From NCBI GenBank assembly GCA_030549495.1, contig JAUIRK010001038.1, positions 28,678-92,677 on the forward strand: a stretch of 64,000 nucleotides of DNA, in the 5' to 3' direction. Within the stretch, counting starts at the first letter, position 1, and the number at the start of each line of letters is the position of its first letter. Source of the stretch: Nectonema munidae. Lineage: Eukaryota; Nematomorpha; Nectonematoida; Nectonematidae. Below are positions 45,562 through 57,075 of the stretch, in pieces. The notes under the pieces are model-generated. The model did not search any database. It was not told the DNA's origin and saw only the letters and a program-made list of their open reading frames with translations. The translations under genes and the position numbers were made by a program.

Positions 45562-47750
45562 TGTATATATATTCTATAATATAATAATTTCAACCGAATC
45601 ATATATATATATATATATTTCACCGAACCGATTTTCTTTTACTTTTTCCATTCAAAGTCAAATTACTTTTAGATTAAAAAAGATTTTTCCAAGCTATAAA
45701 ATGTTAACCTGCCTCATTTCGCTAGCGCTATCACGTGGTCTAAGTTAAATGACCTGACAGTGAGTTCATTGACCCGCACTTGAACTCTAAATTTTCTCAC
45801 TTTTTCAATTCCCGCGAGATGTTTCAAAATTTTTTAAAAAAATTTCAAGTGAGTTAAAGTACTTTTATAAATAAATGATTTTGTAAAAAAAAATTTCGAA
45901 AAAAAAAATTCCATTTTTTATAAAAAAAGTTTGAATTTTCAAAAAGTTGACATTTTTGATTCAAAAATTTTACATCAAAAGAAAATTATTTTTTTTTAAT
46001 TTTTACATCATCTTATTCAAAATTGCTTAAATATTATTTTAGAATTTTAAAATTTTGAAAAATATTTATTTTTGATAAATTTTTTTTGATTTTAACAATT
46101 TTTAAAAAAACTTTGTGTCAATATTTTCAAATTTTTAGCTTTTAAAGAAAACTTTATGCGAGAAATTTTTTAAAAAACATTTTAAACCATGCGCATCTTA
46201 AAGAGCATCCTTTTACCTACATTTTTGAATTATTTTTGGTTTTGATACAAATTCAAAATTTTTTTTTATAAGCCCTTGAACAATATGCACAATTTTGCTA
46301 TTTTTCACTATATTTTAGCGTGTAAAATGAAGAATGAAATTATTTTTTTTTATATTTTTTGCATATTCATAAAATAAACCTATTATTTAATCATACTACG
46401 GTGAAAAAATTGGAAAATATTTTTTTTTATTTTTTTAAAAAATTGTAAGGGTGACCCATACAAAATTTTTGAAAAATTTCAAACTCATCCAATTTTTAAT
46501 TTTAATATCTCATTTTAAAGCAAATTTTATACTGATTACGAAAATGTAAAAATATTTTAAATTAATTTTTTTTAAAATACTTTTTTTAGCCTTTGAACAT
46601 GAAAAAATGACAAAAATTCCAACTTTGACCTCAAAAAAATTAAAAAATCAATCGATTGATTTCAAATAAATTACATATTCGGAATCAGCGTATCAAACTC
46701 TATCAGAATATGTTTTAAAATTTTTGAATTTTCCATTTTTTTAATTTTCAATTTTTCAGGCCCTTTCAAACGACCTCAAAATTATGACTTCACATATATT
46801 CAACAAAAAAGCAAGTTTTATATATTTTTAGAAACCTCTTATCATTCTAAATAACAATATTAACTTTAATTTATCATAAATGTTTTAATTCAAAAAAATT
46901 TCATATATATTTGTATATTTTGTAATGTACTTAATTTAACCAATCAAAAAAATTCATTTGCATTAAAAAAAATTTTCATTCTCAATATATCCAATTCAAT
47001 TAATGGTTGATGGGTTTATTCATTCTTCTTAAAAAAGATAATAAATTTGTATGTTACTATTTCAAATCTATATTTTTAATAAAACAAGATTCTTTATTAA
47101 AGTTGTTTTTTTAATCTATAAATTTTTTTATTTAGATTTTTATAAATTGATACCTACTATTGATAATTTTTAAATAACTAAAGTTTATAGATTTCTATTA
47201 AATCTGAATTATTTAGTTTATAAATTTTATTTTTCAATAATAGATTTCTTTAATTTAAATTATTTAGTTTATAAATTTTATTTTTCTAAACTCTATTTAA
47301 AATTTTATTTTTTAAGTATTAAGAGTTTTCAATAGATTTAGTACGAATCAATGTTTATTTAAATAAATAGATCTTTCTTATTTTGATTAAGGTTTTTTAG
47401 ATTTTATATAGATTACATATTATTTATTTATAATGTCTGCTTTAATTTATTTTTAATGATAATCTAATTTGCTAATTCTATAGATTAATCTATTTTTAAT
47501 TTAAATAAATAGATCTTTCTACCTTTCATTAATGTTTTTCAGATTTTATATAGTAAAAAATAAATTATAATCATATACTTAATTTATATTGTCTCATTTA
47601 AATTATTTTTATGATATTCAAATGTGCTAATTCGTTATTTTAAAAAAATTAAGGCTTTTCTAGAATTTATATAGTAAATTATTATTATTATAATATACTT
47701 TTTTAATATTCTTTCCTTTAATTTATTTTTAATGATAATCTAATTCCACC
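45562..47750. other. Very AT-rich stretch without a gene
   Basis: Poly-A/T-rich, with no recognised protein. Part (about 46,150-46,330) is similar in order of short words to 53,650-53,830 (CATTTTAAACCATGCGCATC against CATTTTAAAAGATGGGCATC; AATTCAAAATTTTTTTTTAT in both), so an old dispersed repeat may lie here. At 47,100-47,750 ATAGATTTC and AATAAATAGATCTTTCT recur in loose tandem. Confidence 0.5.
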
Positions 47751-48268
47751 CAATGATCTTTACGGGTGTACCAATGATCCTTAGGAGTTCATTGATGGTA
47801 TCTATAATCCCGGTACCAATGATCTTTTGAGTATACCTAAAAAACCACGGTACCAATGATATTTAAGGGAACCTAGAATCACAGCGGTACCAATGATCTT
47901 TCACAGGACCTAGAATCACGGGTGTACCAATATTCTTTCACAGGACCTAGCATCACGCGGTACCAATGATCTTTAACTGGACCTAGAATCACGCGGTACC
48001 AATGATCTTTAACTGGACCTATGAATCACAGTACCAATGATCTTTCACAGGACCTAGGATCACGCGGTACCAATGATCTTTCACAGGACCTAGGATCACG
48101 CGGTACCAATGATCTGTCACAGGTCCTAGAATCACGCGGTACCAATGATCTGTCACACGTCCTAGAATCACAGTACCAATGATCTGTCACACGTCCTAGA
48201 ATCACAGTAGCAATGATCTGTCACACGTCCTAGAATCACAGTAGCAATGATCTGTCACACGTGCTAGA
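47751..48268 (+). repeat. 36-bp minisatellite, about 14 units
   Basis: Units of the form ACCAATGATCTTTCACAGGA followed by CCTAGAATCACGCGGT. Early units are diverged; later ones shift to CTGTCACACGTCCTAG. It ends just before a Helitron 3' terminus and may be internal to that element. Confidence 0.92.
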
Positions 48269-48344
48269 ATGTGGCGTCCTAGCTTTTTGAGATTTAGAAT
48301 CCTACGTCTCGAGCGAAGCGAGAGACAAACACAGGACCGTCTAG
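48269..48344 (+). mobile_element. Helitron 3' terminal fragment, copy 4
   Basis: AGAATCCTACGTCTCGAGCG, then GAAGCGAGAGACAAACACAG and GACCGTCTAG match the family 3' end. The hairpin arm has changed with it (GTCTC/GAGAC), so pairing is kept. CTAG is at 48,341-48,344, followed by T of a (TAA) microsatellite. Confidence 0.65.
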
Positions 48345-48669
48345 TAATAATAATAATAATAATAATAATACTACTACTACTACCAATACTACTTTTTGGA
48401 AATTTTTACTTGTTTGATTTGAAGAAAGAATTAAACTGTTTTTCAATATTTCTTTTTCATGATATATATATCATTAGAAAGCTTATCGTTTGCTACATAC
48501 TCTAGAATAATTTATTTTTGCAAAAGTTTTAACAAATTTTAATAAATGGACTTTACTTCGAAAAATTTTGTCTAAATTTTTGAAAAAATTACGGACCACC
48601 TTTTTGTTTAAGCATAATGTGAAGATTTTAAAAAAAAATTGAATGAAAATGATATCATTGGAAAGGTAT
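48345..48669. other. (TAA) and (CTA) microsatellite and short gap
   Basis: A TAATAATAATAATAA run gives way to ACTACTACTAC at about 48,345-48,384. The rest is AT-rich with no gene. Confidence 0.7.
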
Positions 48670-51600
48670 ACTCTTTGTGGTTAACATAGGCTAGGTTATA
48701 CAAATAAATATATTTTCATTTTTCCAAAATCTGCTTTTATGTGAGGTCAGTCAAGTTTTATCTAGTTTCAAAAAATACCAATAATAATTAACGTTCTTAA
48801 TTTATATAATATTTTTTCAATATTTTATATTCACAAAGGTAAAATATGATTTTTTACATTTTAAAATTTCATAGTTGAAGAAAACTGTCGAAAATTAATA
48901 TATATTTTTTACTTTTTATGGGTCAGTAGTACAGGTCAGTATAATGTTTTTCTAATAAATTTAAAATTATTTTTAAAGTGAAAAATGTTGATCGAATGTA
49001 CAAGATTTGAAGCTATACTCTTTGTGGGTAAAATACGCTAGGTTTTACAAATAAATATATTTTTATTTTTCCAAAATCCGCTTTTATGTGAGGTCAGTTA
49101 ACTTTTATCTACTTTCAAAAAATACCAATAATTAACGTGATGAGTTTATATATTATTTCTTCAAAATTTAATATTCACAAAGGTAGAATATGGTTTTTAA
49201 CATTTTAAAATGTCATAGTTAAATAAAACTGTCGAAAATTAATATTTATTTTTTACTTTTTATGGGTCAGTAGTATAGGTCAGTATAATATTTTTCTAAT
49301 AAATTTTAAATTATTTTTCAAGTGAAAAATGTCGATTAAATGTACGAGTTTTGTTTGATAATCGTAGTCTACTTTTATTTAGTTTAGATACAACCTTTCT
49401 AATTTTTAACGAAGGGCATTCGTTATATTTATACCGACAGTGTGCGAGGAATAAATCACATTATTGATTGATTTTAGAGCATAATTATGCGAAGAAAGAT
49501 GAACACATGTTGCATTACGCGTTTGTGAGTGCAGTGAATTCTTATCTCGCATACGCTTCACCACATCTTTAGCACGCGTGTGTGGTTTATTAATGTCGAT
49601 TGAATGTATGAATTTTGTTTGATAATCGTAGTCTACTTTTATTTAGTTTAGATACAACCTTTCTAATTTTTAACGAAGGGCATTCGTTATATTTATACCG
49701 ACAGTGTGCGAATAATAAATCACATTATTGATTGATTTTAGAGCATAACTATGCGAAGAAAGATGAACACATGTTGCATTACGGGTTTGTGAGCGCAGTG
49801 AATTCTTATCTCACATACGCTTCACCACATCTTTAGCACGCGCGTGTGGTTTATTAATGTCGATTGAATGTACGAATTTTGTTGGATAATCGTAGTCTAC
49901 TTTTATTTAGTTTAGATACAACCTTTCTAATTTTTAACGAAGGGCATTCGTTATATTTATACCGACAGTGTGCGAGGAATAAATCACATTATTGATTGAT
50001 TTTAGAGCATAACTATGCGAAGAAAGATTAACACATGTTGCATTACGCGTTTGTGAGCGCAGGAAATTCTTATCTCGCATACGCTTCACCACATCTTTAG
50101 CACGCGTGTGTGGTTTATTTTATCGGGCTAGTGTACGCTTAGTTTATTTGTAGTGTTCCTAGCTTAAATCTTAGTCAAATATTAAAACGCTTATAACTTT
50201 CACATTTCTCAACAAAATGCATCATGCGATATACCAAATTAAAGCATTTTTTATGGGCTTTCAGAATACATTACTTATATCATAAGTACTTAAGAAATAC
50301 CTTTTACTGTTTTTATTTTCCATGGGCTTCATACCATTAATTAGCAGATAAGGGATGCATTTTAAACTAAAGCTCCTTTCATTAGGACAAATTTTTACCT
50401 ATATTATGTGACAATTTCCAGCACAATTATAAAGCGACTCTACTCTCAGAATCTAAATTTATTTGTAGATTTTTATAAAATAGTATTAGTTTTTCCATTT
50501 TTTTATAAATTAACCTTCGTTTTTTTTATTGGTCAGTATAATGTTTTTCTAATAAATTTTAAATTATTTTTGAAGTGAAAAATGTAGATCGAATGTACAA
50601 GTTTTGTTGGATAATCGTAGTCCACTATTTATTTTTAGATTTTTATAAAATCATTTTAGTTTTGGGTTTTTTATAAATTAACATTAGTTTTTTACTTCTT
50701 TTGATTTAATCATCCAAAATTTAAGTGAGGGTTTGATTTACACTTTGATTCGAAAAAAATATGTTTTGGATAAATATTATTTTTATTATTGTTTACTGCA
50801 TATAAATTTCTAAAGAGAAGATAAATAGATCAAAATATGTGTTTTAATCAATTTTTCTCAATAAGTATTGAAGCTATGAGGTAGCAAAATATGAACAGAA
50901 AGTTTGATATTTTTTGATTTTTTAAAGAATATTTTTTGATTCTTTGATCACAGAATTTTATTTTGATTATTTGACAAATATAATATTTAAAATCGTGCAA
51001 ATTGCAAAGTATAGGTATTTTAAACAAAACAGTAATATATTTGAAGAAATATTTTTTCAGTATAAAGAGTTTAGAAAACTCTTCTCTAATATGTAATGAT
51101 ATATTCTCATAACCTGTACGGTTGAACGCGGGTAGACAACTTGCGTGTTATCTCCAACCCGTATACTACGATGATTCATCTCCAACCTGTATTCTACGAT
51201 GATTCATCTCCAAACTATATACTACGATGATTCATCTCCAACCTGTATACTACGATGATTTATCTCCAACCTGTATACTACGATGATTCATCTCCAACCT
51301 GTATACTACGATGATTCATCTCCAACCTGTATACTACGATGATTCATCTTCAACCTGTACTCTACGATGATTCATCTCCAAACTATATACTACGATGATT
51401 CATCTTCAACCTGTATACTACGATGCTTTCTATTCCAAGTACTAATGACTAGAAAGACAATGTTCAATTTTATGTTCACATTCTGCTAGATGTAAGATTT
51501 GATATACCTCATTCGGGGAGACGATGCTACATAAGTTATTACCTATATACATTATACCTGTATACTACGTTGGTTCATCTCCAACCTGTATACCGCAATA

Positions 51601-52045
51601 ATTCATCTCCAACCTATATAATATATTTTATCAAATAATCAAAATAAAATTCTGTAATCAAAGAATCGAAAAATATTCTTTAAAAAATCAAAAATATCAA
51701 ACTTTCTGTTCATATTTTGCTACCTCATACGATGTTACAAAAGTTATTACCTATACTTTACAATTTACATAATTTTAAATATTATATTTGTCAAATAATC
51801 AAAATAAAATTCTGTAATCAAAGAATCGAAAAATATTCTTTAAAAAATCAAAAAATATCAAACTTTCTGTTCATATTTTGCTACCTCATACGATGTTACA
51901 AAAGTTATTACCTATACTTTGCAATTTGCACGATTTTAAATATTATATTTGTCGAATAATCAAAGAATCGAAAAATGTTCAAATAAAAAAATATTTATTC
52001 TTTTTAAATATATCGTTGGCTCCCCTTACTTTTTTAGTTTCGTAT
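48670..52045 (-). repeat. Composite long repeat, copy D
   Basis: The reverse complement of this stretch follows copy C module by module. The terminal module (TATACTCTTTGTGG) is present twice (48,670 and 49,016). Three CACGCGTGTGTGGTTT-side modules (49,430-50,120), the GGGATGCATTTTAAACTAAA module at about 50,350, inverted 28-bp units (51,150-51,430) and two ACCTCATACGATGTTACAAA units (51,722 and 51,883) follow. It differs from C by scattered substitutions and by extra tandem copies, so it is not an exact assembly duplicate. Confidence 0.9.
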
Positions 52046-52109
52046 TTGTGCATAATTTGATTAGTGAATATTAATTATGTGAAGACTAGGTTTATCTTTC
52101 AATTTAAAA

Positions 52110-52950
52110 TATTATTATGGGAGCCAATGATATATTTTAAAAAGAATAAATATTTTTTTATTTGAACATTTTTCGATTCTTTGATTATTCGACAAATATA
52201 ATATTTAAAATCGTGCAAATTGCAAAGTATAGGTAATAACTTTTGTAACATCGTATGAGGTAGCAAAATATGAAACAGAAAGTTTGATATTTTTTGTTTG
52301 TTTTAAAGAATAGGGTTTTTCGATTCTTTGACTTACAGAATTTTATTTTGATTAATTTGACAAATATAATATTTTAAATTATGTAATTTGTAAGTAGTCT
52401 AATAGGTAATAACTATGTTGTAACATCGTATGAGGTAGCAAAATATGAACAGAAAGTTTGATATTTTTGGATTTTTTACAAGAATATTTCTCGATTTCTT
52501 TGATTAAGAATTTTATTTTGATTATTTGATAAAATATATTATATAGGTTGGAGATGAATTATTGCAGTATACAGATTGGAGTTGAGCCAACGTAGTATTA
52601 AGCGTTTAATGCCATATGGTAAGTCTGTGTGATAGAAAAGCTCCGAATTTGAGACATATCAAATCTTATGGCTAGCAGAATTTGATCATAAAGTTGAACA
52701 TTGTTCTTTTGAGTCAACTATCGAATACCGATTGTAATAATTTTTCCCATTATACAGGTTGGAAGATGAATCATCCTTAGATACCGACAATTGGAGATAG
52801 AATCATTCGATGAAGCTACAGGTTGTAGTTGAATCAGCGTAGATATTTCAGGTTGGAGAAATCTCATATAATTCAAGGTTGGAGATGAATCATCGTAGTA
52901 TAGGGCAAGGATTTAATATGAAACTTTGGAAAATTGAGTTTGTCGATGTT
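52110..52950 (+). repeat. Composite long repeat, copy E (diverged)
   Basis: It begins after a spacer at about 52,046-52,109 (TTTCGTATTTGTGCATAATT) and repeats the opening modules in forward orientation. The density of small insertions and substitutions rises sharply after about 52,270. The 28-bp units are barely recognisable by 52,750-52,900. It makes a head-to-head palindrome with D. Confidence 0.8.
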
Positions 52951-53944
52951 AACAATTATCGTGTACATAGTTTGTAAGTTTTGAATCATCAATACAATTG
53001 GAGATGTTGTAATACTATAAAAATATAATGAATTTCAACTCTAAACAGGTATTATTTTTATAGATATATATATATATCTATATCTAATTGCTAGGTATAT
53101 TTCACTTTTAAGCGAAATTATCTTTTAATTTGAGTGCTTGCATGTCGTCAACCAATTTTTAATATGAAGCCCTTTTCTCAATATTATTTTTTCGTCTCCA
53201 CCTTATTTTTCATTCTGCGTTTGTGCGTGATTGTATCAATTTGGTTCACTATAATCTCTATTCTCCACCATAGATGCAAATTTTGGGATTTTTGGGATTT
53301 TAGCCTTATGATAATCTTTTTTGAAAATCAGACTGAAGTCACATTAGACTAAACAATATTACGAATACCCATAATTTCTCATAACTAATATTCTCTTGTT
53401 TATTTTCATATTTTTCGTGTGTCGCGTCTCAGAAATACACAATCTTTTAACATTTTTAATCAAATTTTAGAATGCAGTACAATGTATTTTAATTTTTTTA
53501 TACTTTTTGTGAAAGGATGCAGATGAGTATTTTTTTATTTCTAATATTTGAAAATTTTAAAAAATCTCTATTTTTCATATATTTTTTTCATTATACTCAA
53601 TTTGTCAAATAAATATGCTTACAAAATCATGATTTTATAACGTTTGAAACTAAATGGTATGAAATTTTTTTAAAGCATTTTAAAAGATGGGCATCTTTAT
53701 AATCATCCTTATTACCCACTTTTCAATATTTTTTTTATCAAAAGAATTCAAAATTTTTTTTTATAAAAATTCCCTTATGAAAAAAATTTTATGCCATTTT
53801 TTAAATAATTCAGCGCTGTATTATAACCATTTAAGGATTCTTTAAATTTTTCTTTGACGTTAATCAAAAATAAAAACTGTTCTTTTAAAAAACGTATATA
53901 AATTAAACTAAAAATAATTATAGTTGGTAAAAATAATTATAGTA
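52951..53944. other. AT-rich gap without a gene
   Basis: No protein was recognised. The 72-codon frame at 53,134-53,352 has no motif. 53,650-53,830 resembles 46,150-46,330. Confidence 0.4.
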
Positions 53945-54802
53945 ATAAAAATAGGCTGAAAGAATGTTCTCTGATAGATTTCAACAAATTAAAAAAAGAG
54001 CCTAGAGGTTATTTTGAGGTTTACAATAATGCTGAACTGGAAGCCGTTGTGTGGAAAGATAATTCTGTCGTAACTGTCTGCAGCAATTTCGAGGGCGCCT
54101 ATCCTGTAAACTTTGTAAATAGGAAATCTAAATCAAAAGATAAAACAAGTGTGAAAAGACCAAATTTAATCAAGTCGTATAATTGTTGCATGGGTGGTGT
54201 GGATATTTTAGATAGAAGCCTTGCTGACTGGAGACCTTCAATCAAAGGAAAGAAATGGTACTAGAATCTGATGATAAATGCATTGAATATTGGATTTGTT
54301 TTTTGTTGGAGACTAAACAATATTGTAAATGAACAATATCAACCTCAAAAAGAATTTGGAAGGACGATTTTTCAAATTTTGCTGAAAAGAAATCACGTTA
54401 GAAAAAGGATACGATCGGGTCCTTCAAGTGAAATACACGAGGAAGTAAGATTCGATGGTTATGGTCACATACCTCAGTCTTCTCCTGTCAGAATTTGTGT
54501 TTTATGCAAAAAAAATTGTAGAATTGCTTGCAAAAAATGCAACAAACAACTTCATATTAAAACTTGCTTTCAAAAATTTCATGAAGCTTAATTTTTTTAT
54601 GAATAAATTCAGATTTACTTATTTTGTGTTTTTTTATAGACCTCGGTCCATTCACTACATTTGTAGTGCTTATTATTTTTTGAAGAAAAAATTTTTTTTT
54701 CTTTAAAAAACTATTTTGTAAGTTAAAATTATTGTAAAGATTCAATAAAATTAAAAATATATGTGCAAAACTAGTATTTTTAATTATGTGGTCTTAAATG
54801 GG
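53945..54802 (+). pseudogene. piggyBac transposase C-terminal half with right terminus
   Basis: One frame runs from about 53,945 to 54,591, interrupted only by a TAG at 54,262-54,264. The sequence includes VVWKDNSVVTVCSNFEGAYP, KRPNLIKSYNCCMGGVDILD (third catalytic Asp region), WRPSIKGKKWY then the stop where relatives have Trp, and INALNIGFVFCWRLNN. It ends with a cysteine-rich domain, CVLCKKNCRIACKKC then LHIKTC, the usual C-terminal zinc-binding module. The right end appears to be GTGGTCTTAAATGGG at 54,788-54,802, followed by TTAA, the piggyBac target. The left half of the element is missing. Confidence 0.9.
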
Positions 54803-54831
54803 TTAATTAATTAATTAATTAATTAATTAGT
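54803..54831 (+). repeat. (TTAA) microsatellite at the piggyBac end
   Basis: TTAATTAATTAATTAA continues for about seven units right at the element end. Since TTAA is the piggyBac target, the element either landed in the run or the duplicated target has expanded. Confidence 0.85.
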
Positions 54832-54895
54832 TGGTGATATTGCTATAATGGCATTAACTATATTTATCTTTGGCTGTTCAATAAATTTAAAATAA

Positions 54896-57075
54896 GTTAT
54901 TATACAAGGGAAATCTATAAAGTGTTATAATTGTTTATCTTATTTTCATTTAAAATGTGAAAATATTTATGATTATGAAATTCATGTTTTTGATTCCGCA
55001 TTGCCTTTTATTTGCTCTTCATGTAAAACTGACAATGGGAAATACGATTTTTCAAAAGCTCTAGAAAGATTAAATAAAGCATTTGACATCAATAGAAGTC
55101 AAGAAGCAGCAAGTATAGAAAAAATATTTTTAAGGAGCAAATCATCAAATATTGACTTCAAATCTTTCAAGGATGTAGAGATTGATTTTAATTCCTTAGA
55201 TACTTTACGTAAAACGGATTTTAAGACAGGATTCAAAACTATCAAGTCTACAGGAAATGGCAACAGTTTTTTTAATTGCCTTTCTATTTTTCTTAAGGGT
55301 GATGAGACGTTATCATTATATTTAAGACTGATAATAACCTCTATAGAATTTATTTCTAACTTTCAAAAATACAAAATTTGTCAGAAAAATTAAAATATAG
55401 AATGTTTCTCCTCTCATTCAAGGCGAAGTACGCAACTGCTGCGTGAACTATTCATGGTTATCTGCTTATACAATGAAAGTAGCAGCTTCTGCAATAGGTC
55501 ATAATATAAGAAGTGTTTATCCCCAAATTTATACAAAAACAGATAAAACTGCCCAAATCTTGAATACCACATTTGAGCCTCTTGAGTGTAAAAGCAGCAA
55601 AAATACTATAAATATTTTATGGAGCAGATTAGGCCTGATTAAACCTAAATTTTGGACACCAAATCATTTTGTATTGATAGTTGAAAATATTGTTCTCATA
55701 GGTAATCCAAATTTTTCTAAATATTTAACTGAGAATTCTAAATTTTCATGTCCAAAAGAAATAGAAAGCGACATTAATGAAACTAGCTGTACAAGTTTTC
55801 CTAATTTTTTCCTGAAAGAACATGACTACTGTCAAAACCTATCAGAAAGTAGTAAATCTAATACTTTAAAAATGTTACCCTCACGAATTGATAGTCTTAT
55901 AAAACCACTAAATAACAGCTTTTTATCTAGTAATCAAATAGTGAGAAAACTGGTTTCACCCTTGGAATGCTTTAACAAAAATGTTTCTAAATTTTTGGAA
56001 AATAAGTATTATATCGCTAGACAAGATAACTTTAAGAAAGGTTTTTTTTTTATGTTTGTGGTGCTTGGACTCAAAATTCGCAAAAAAATGAAAAACAACG
56101 AACATATATTTAAAAAAAAAGAAAAAATATTTTTGTTAAGATACATAATAACAAATTTATTTCATTAAACCCTCAACCAAAAAAAGAAGAAATTGTTGTA
56201 TTAGTACATTATTATTCAAATCTAAAGCGCAAGATTGATTATAGAAGAATTTCATGGATTAAAAACTATAAGAATAATGAAGACCAAAAATATCTGTGGG
56301 AATATATAGGATTTAAACCGACTACAGTCTCACATCATGGTAATTCCGAAACAAATCAAGAATATATTAGAACAAGTGTAGTAACAAAAAACATGCTTTG
56401 TCTCAGTTAGAAACGATCAAGTCTTGTAAAAAAATATTATACAGTTGATTCTGAAATTGAACCCCTGAGGGATTCAAAGTATATTCGTAACCTGAAATAC
56501 AACAAAGAAAAAGCAAATTCATCTTTTATTTATAACAACAATATTGCAGATAGCATTCAAAATATTATTACAATGATGGCTGCTGGACATCCTTTTATAA
56601 AGGAAATGAATATAACTTCATGCGGGCTTCCTTGCCTTATTTGCTATACAGATACACAATTGTTACATATAAAAAAAATCTATTTCTTCTGGATCAACTA
56701 TTTTGGGAATTGATAGGACATTTAATTTAGGTCCCTGTTTTGTGACAGACACTGTTTTCAATGATGGGGATTTAAAAAGAAAATTCACAGAAATCTGTCC
56801 AATTTTTCTCGGTCCATTATTTTTACATTGGGATCGGAAATTTAATCTTATTCCAAATTTTTTTCTCATTTATCTATAATATTTAAAAATGTCAAATTGG
56901 AATTATCTTTGGATGATTTAGTTTTGGGCAGTGATCAAGAAAAAGCGATAATTAAAGCAATTAAATTGTTTTTCCCGATGTACCCTTAGTATTATGTCAT
57001 AGGCATCTATAAAAGAATATATTGAGATATGTTAAAAATAAAATAGGCATGGATGATTGTGAGGAACATCAACTT
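54896..57075 (+). pseudogene. PHD-finger/OTU/Mutator-like transposase gene, degraded
   Basis: In order: the second half of a PHD-like finger (CYNCLSYFHLKC then FICSSCK, 54,923-55,027); an OTU-like protease domain with STGNGNSFFNCLS (55,247 on) and the His motif WTPNHFVLI (55,653 on); then LVHYYSNLKRKIDYRRISWI and YIGFKPTTVSHHGNSETNQE. A core follows with MMAAGHPFIKEM, ILGIDRTFNLGPCFVTD (first Asp near 56,712), LGPLFLHWD and LGSDQEKAIIKAIKLFFP, then a C-x2-H motif, as in Mutator-like DDE proteins. The OTU consensus GDGNC reads GNGNS: the catalytic Cys is Ser (55,265-55,267) and the preceding Asp is Asn. At least four frame changes are needed to follow the homology. The last catalytic Glu region is missing. 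No ATG is seen at the start. Confidence 0.75.

Noticed and set aside
36513-52950. Pure assembly artefact (same locus assembled twice, inverted)
   Set aside because: Arms differ by substitutions, by module copy number and by unique insertions, so at least A, C and D are real separate copies; only the D-E junction remains suspect.
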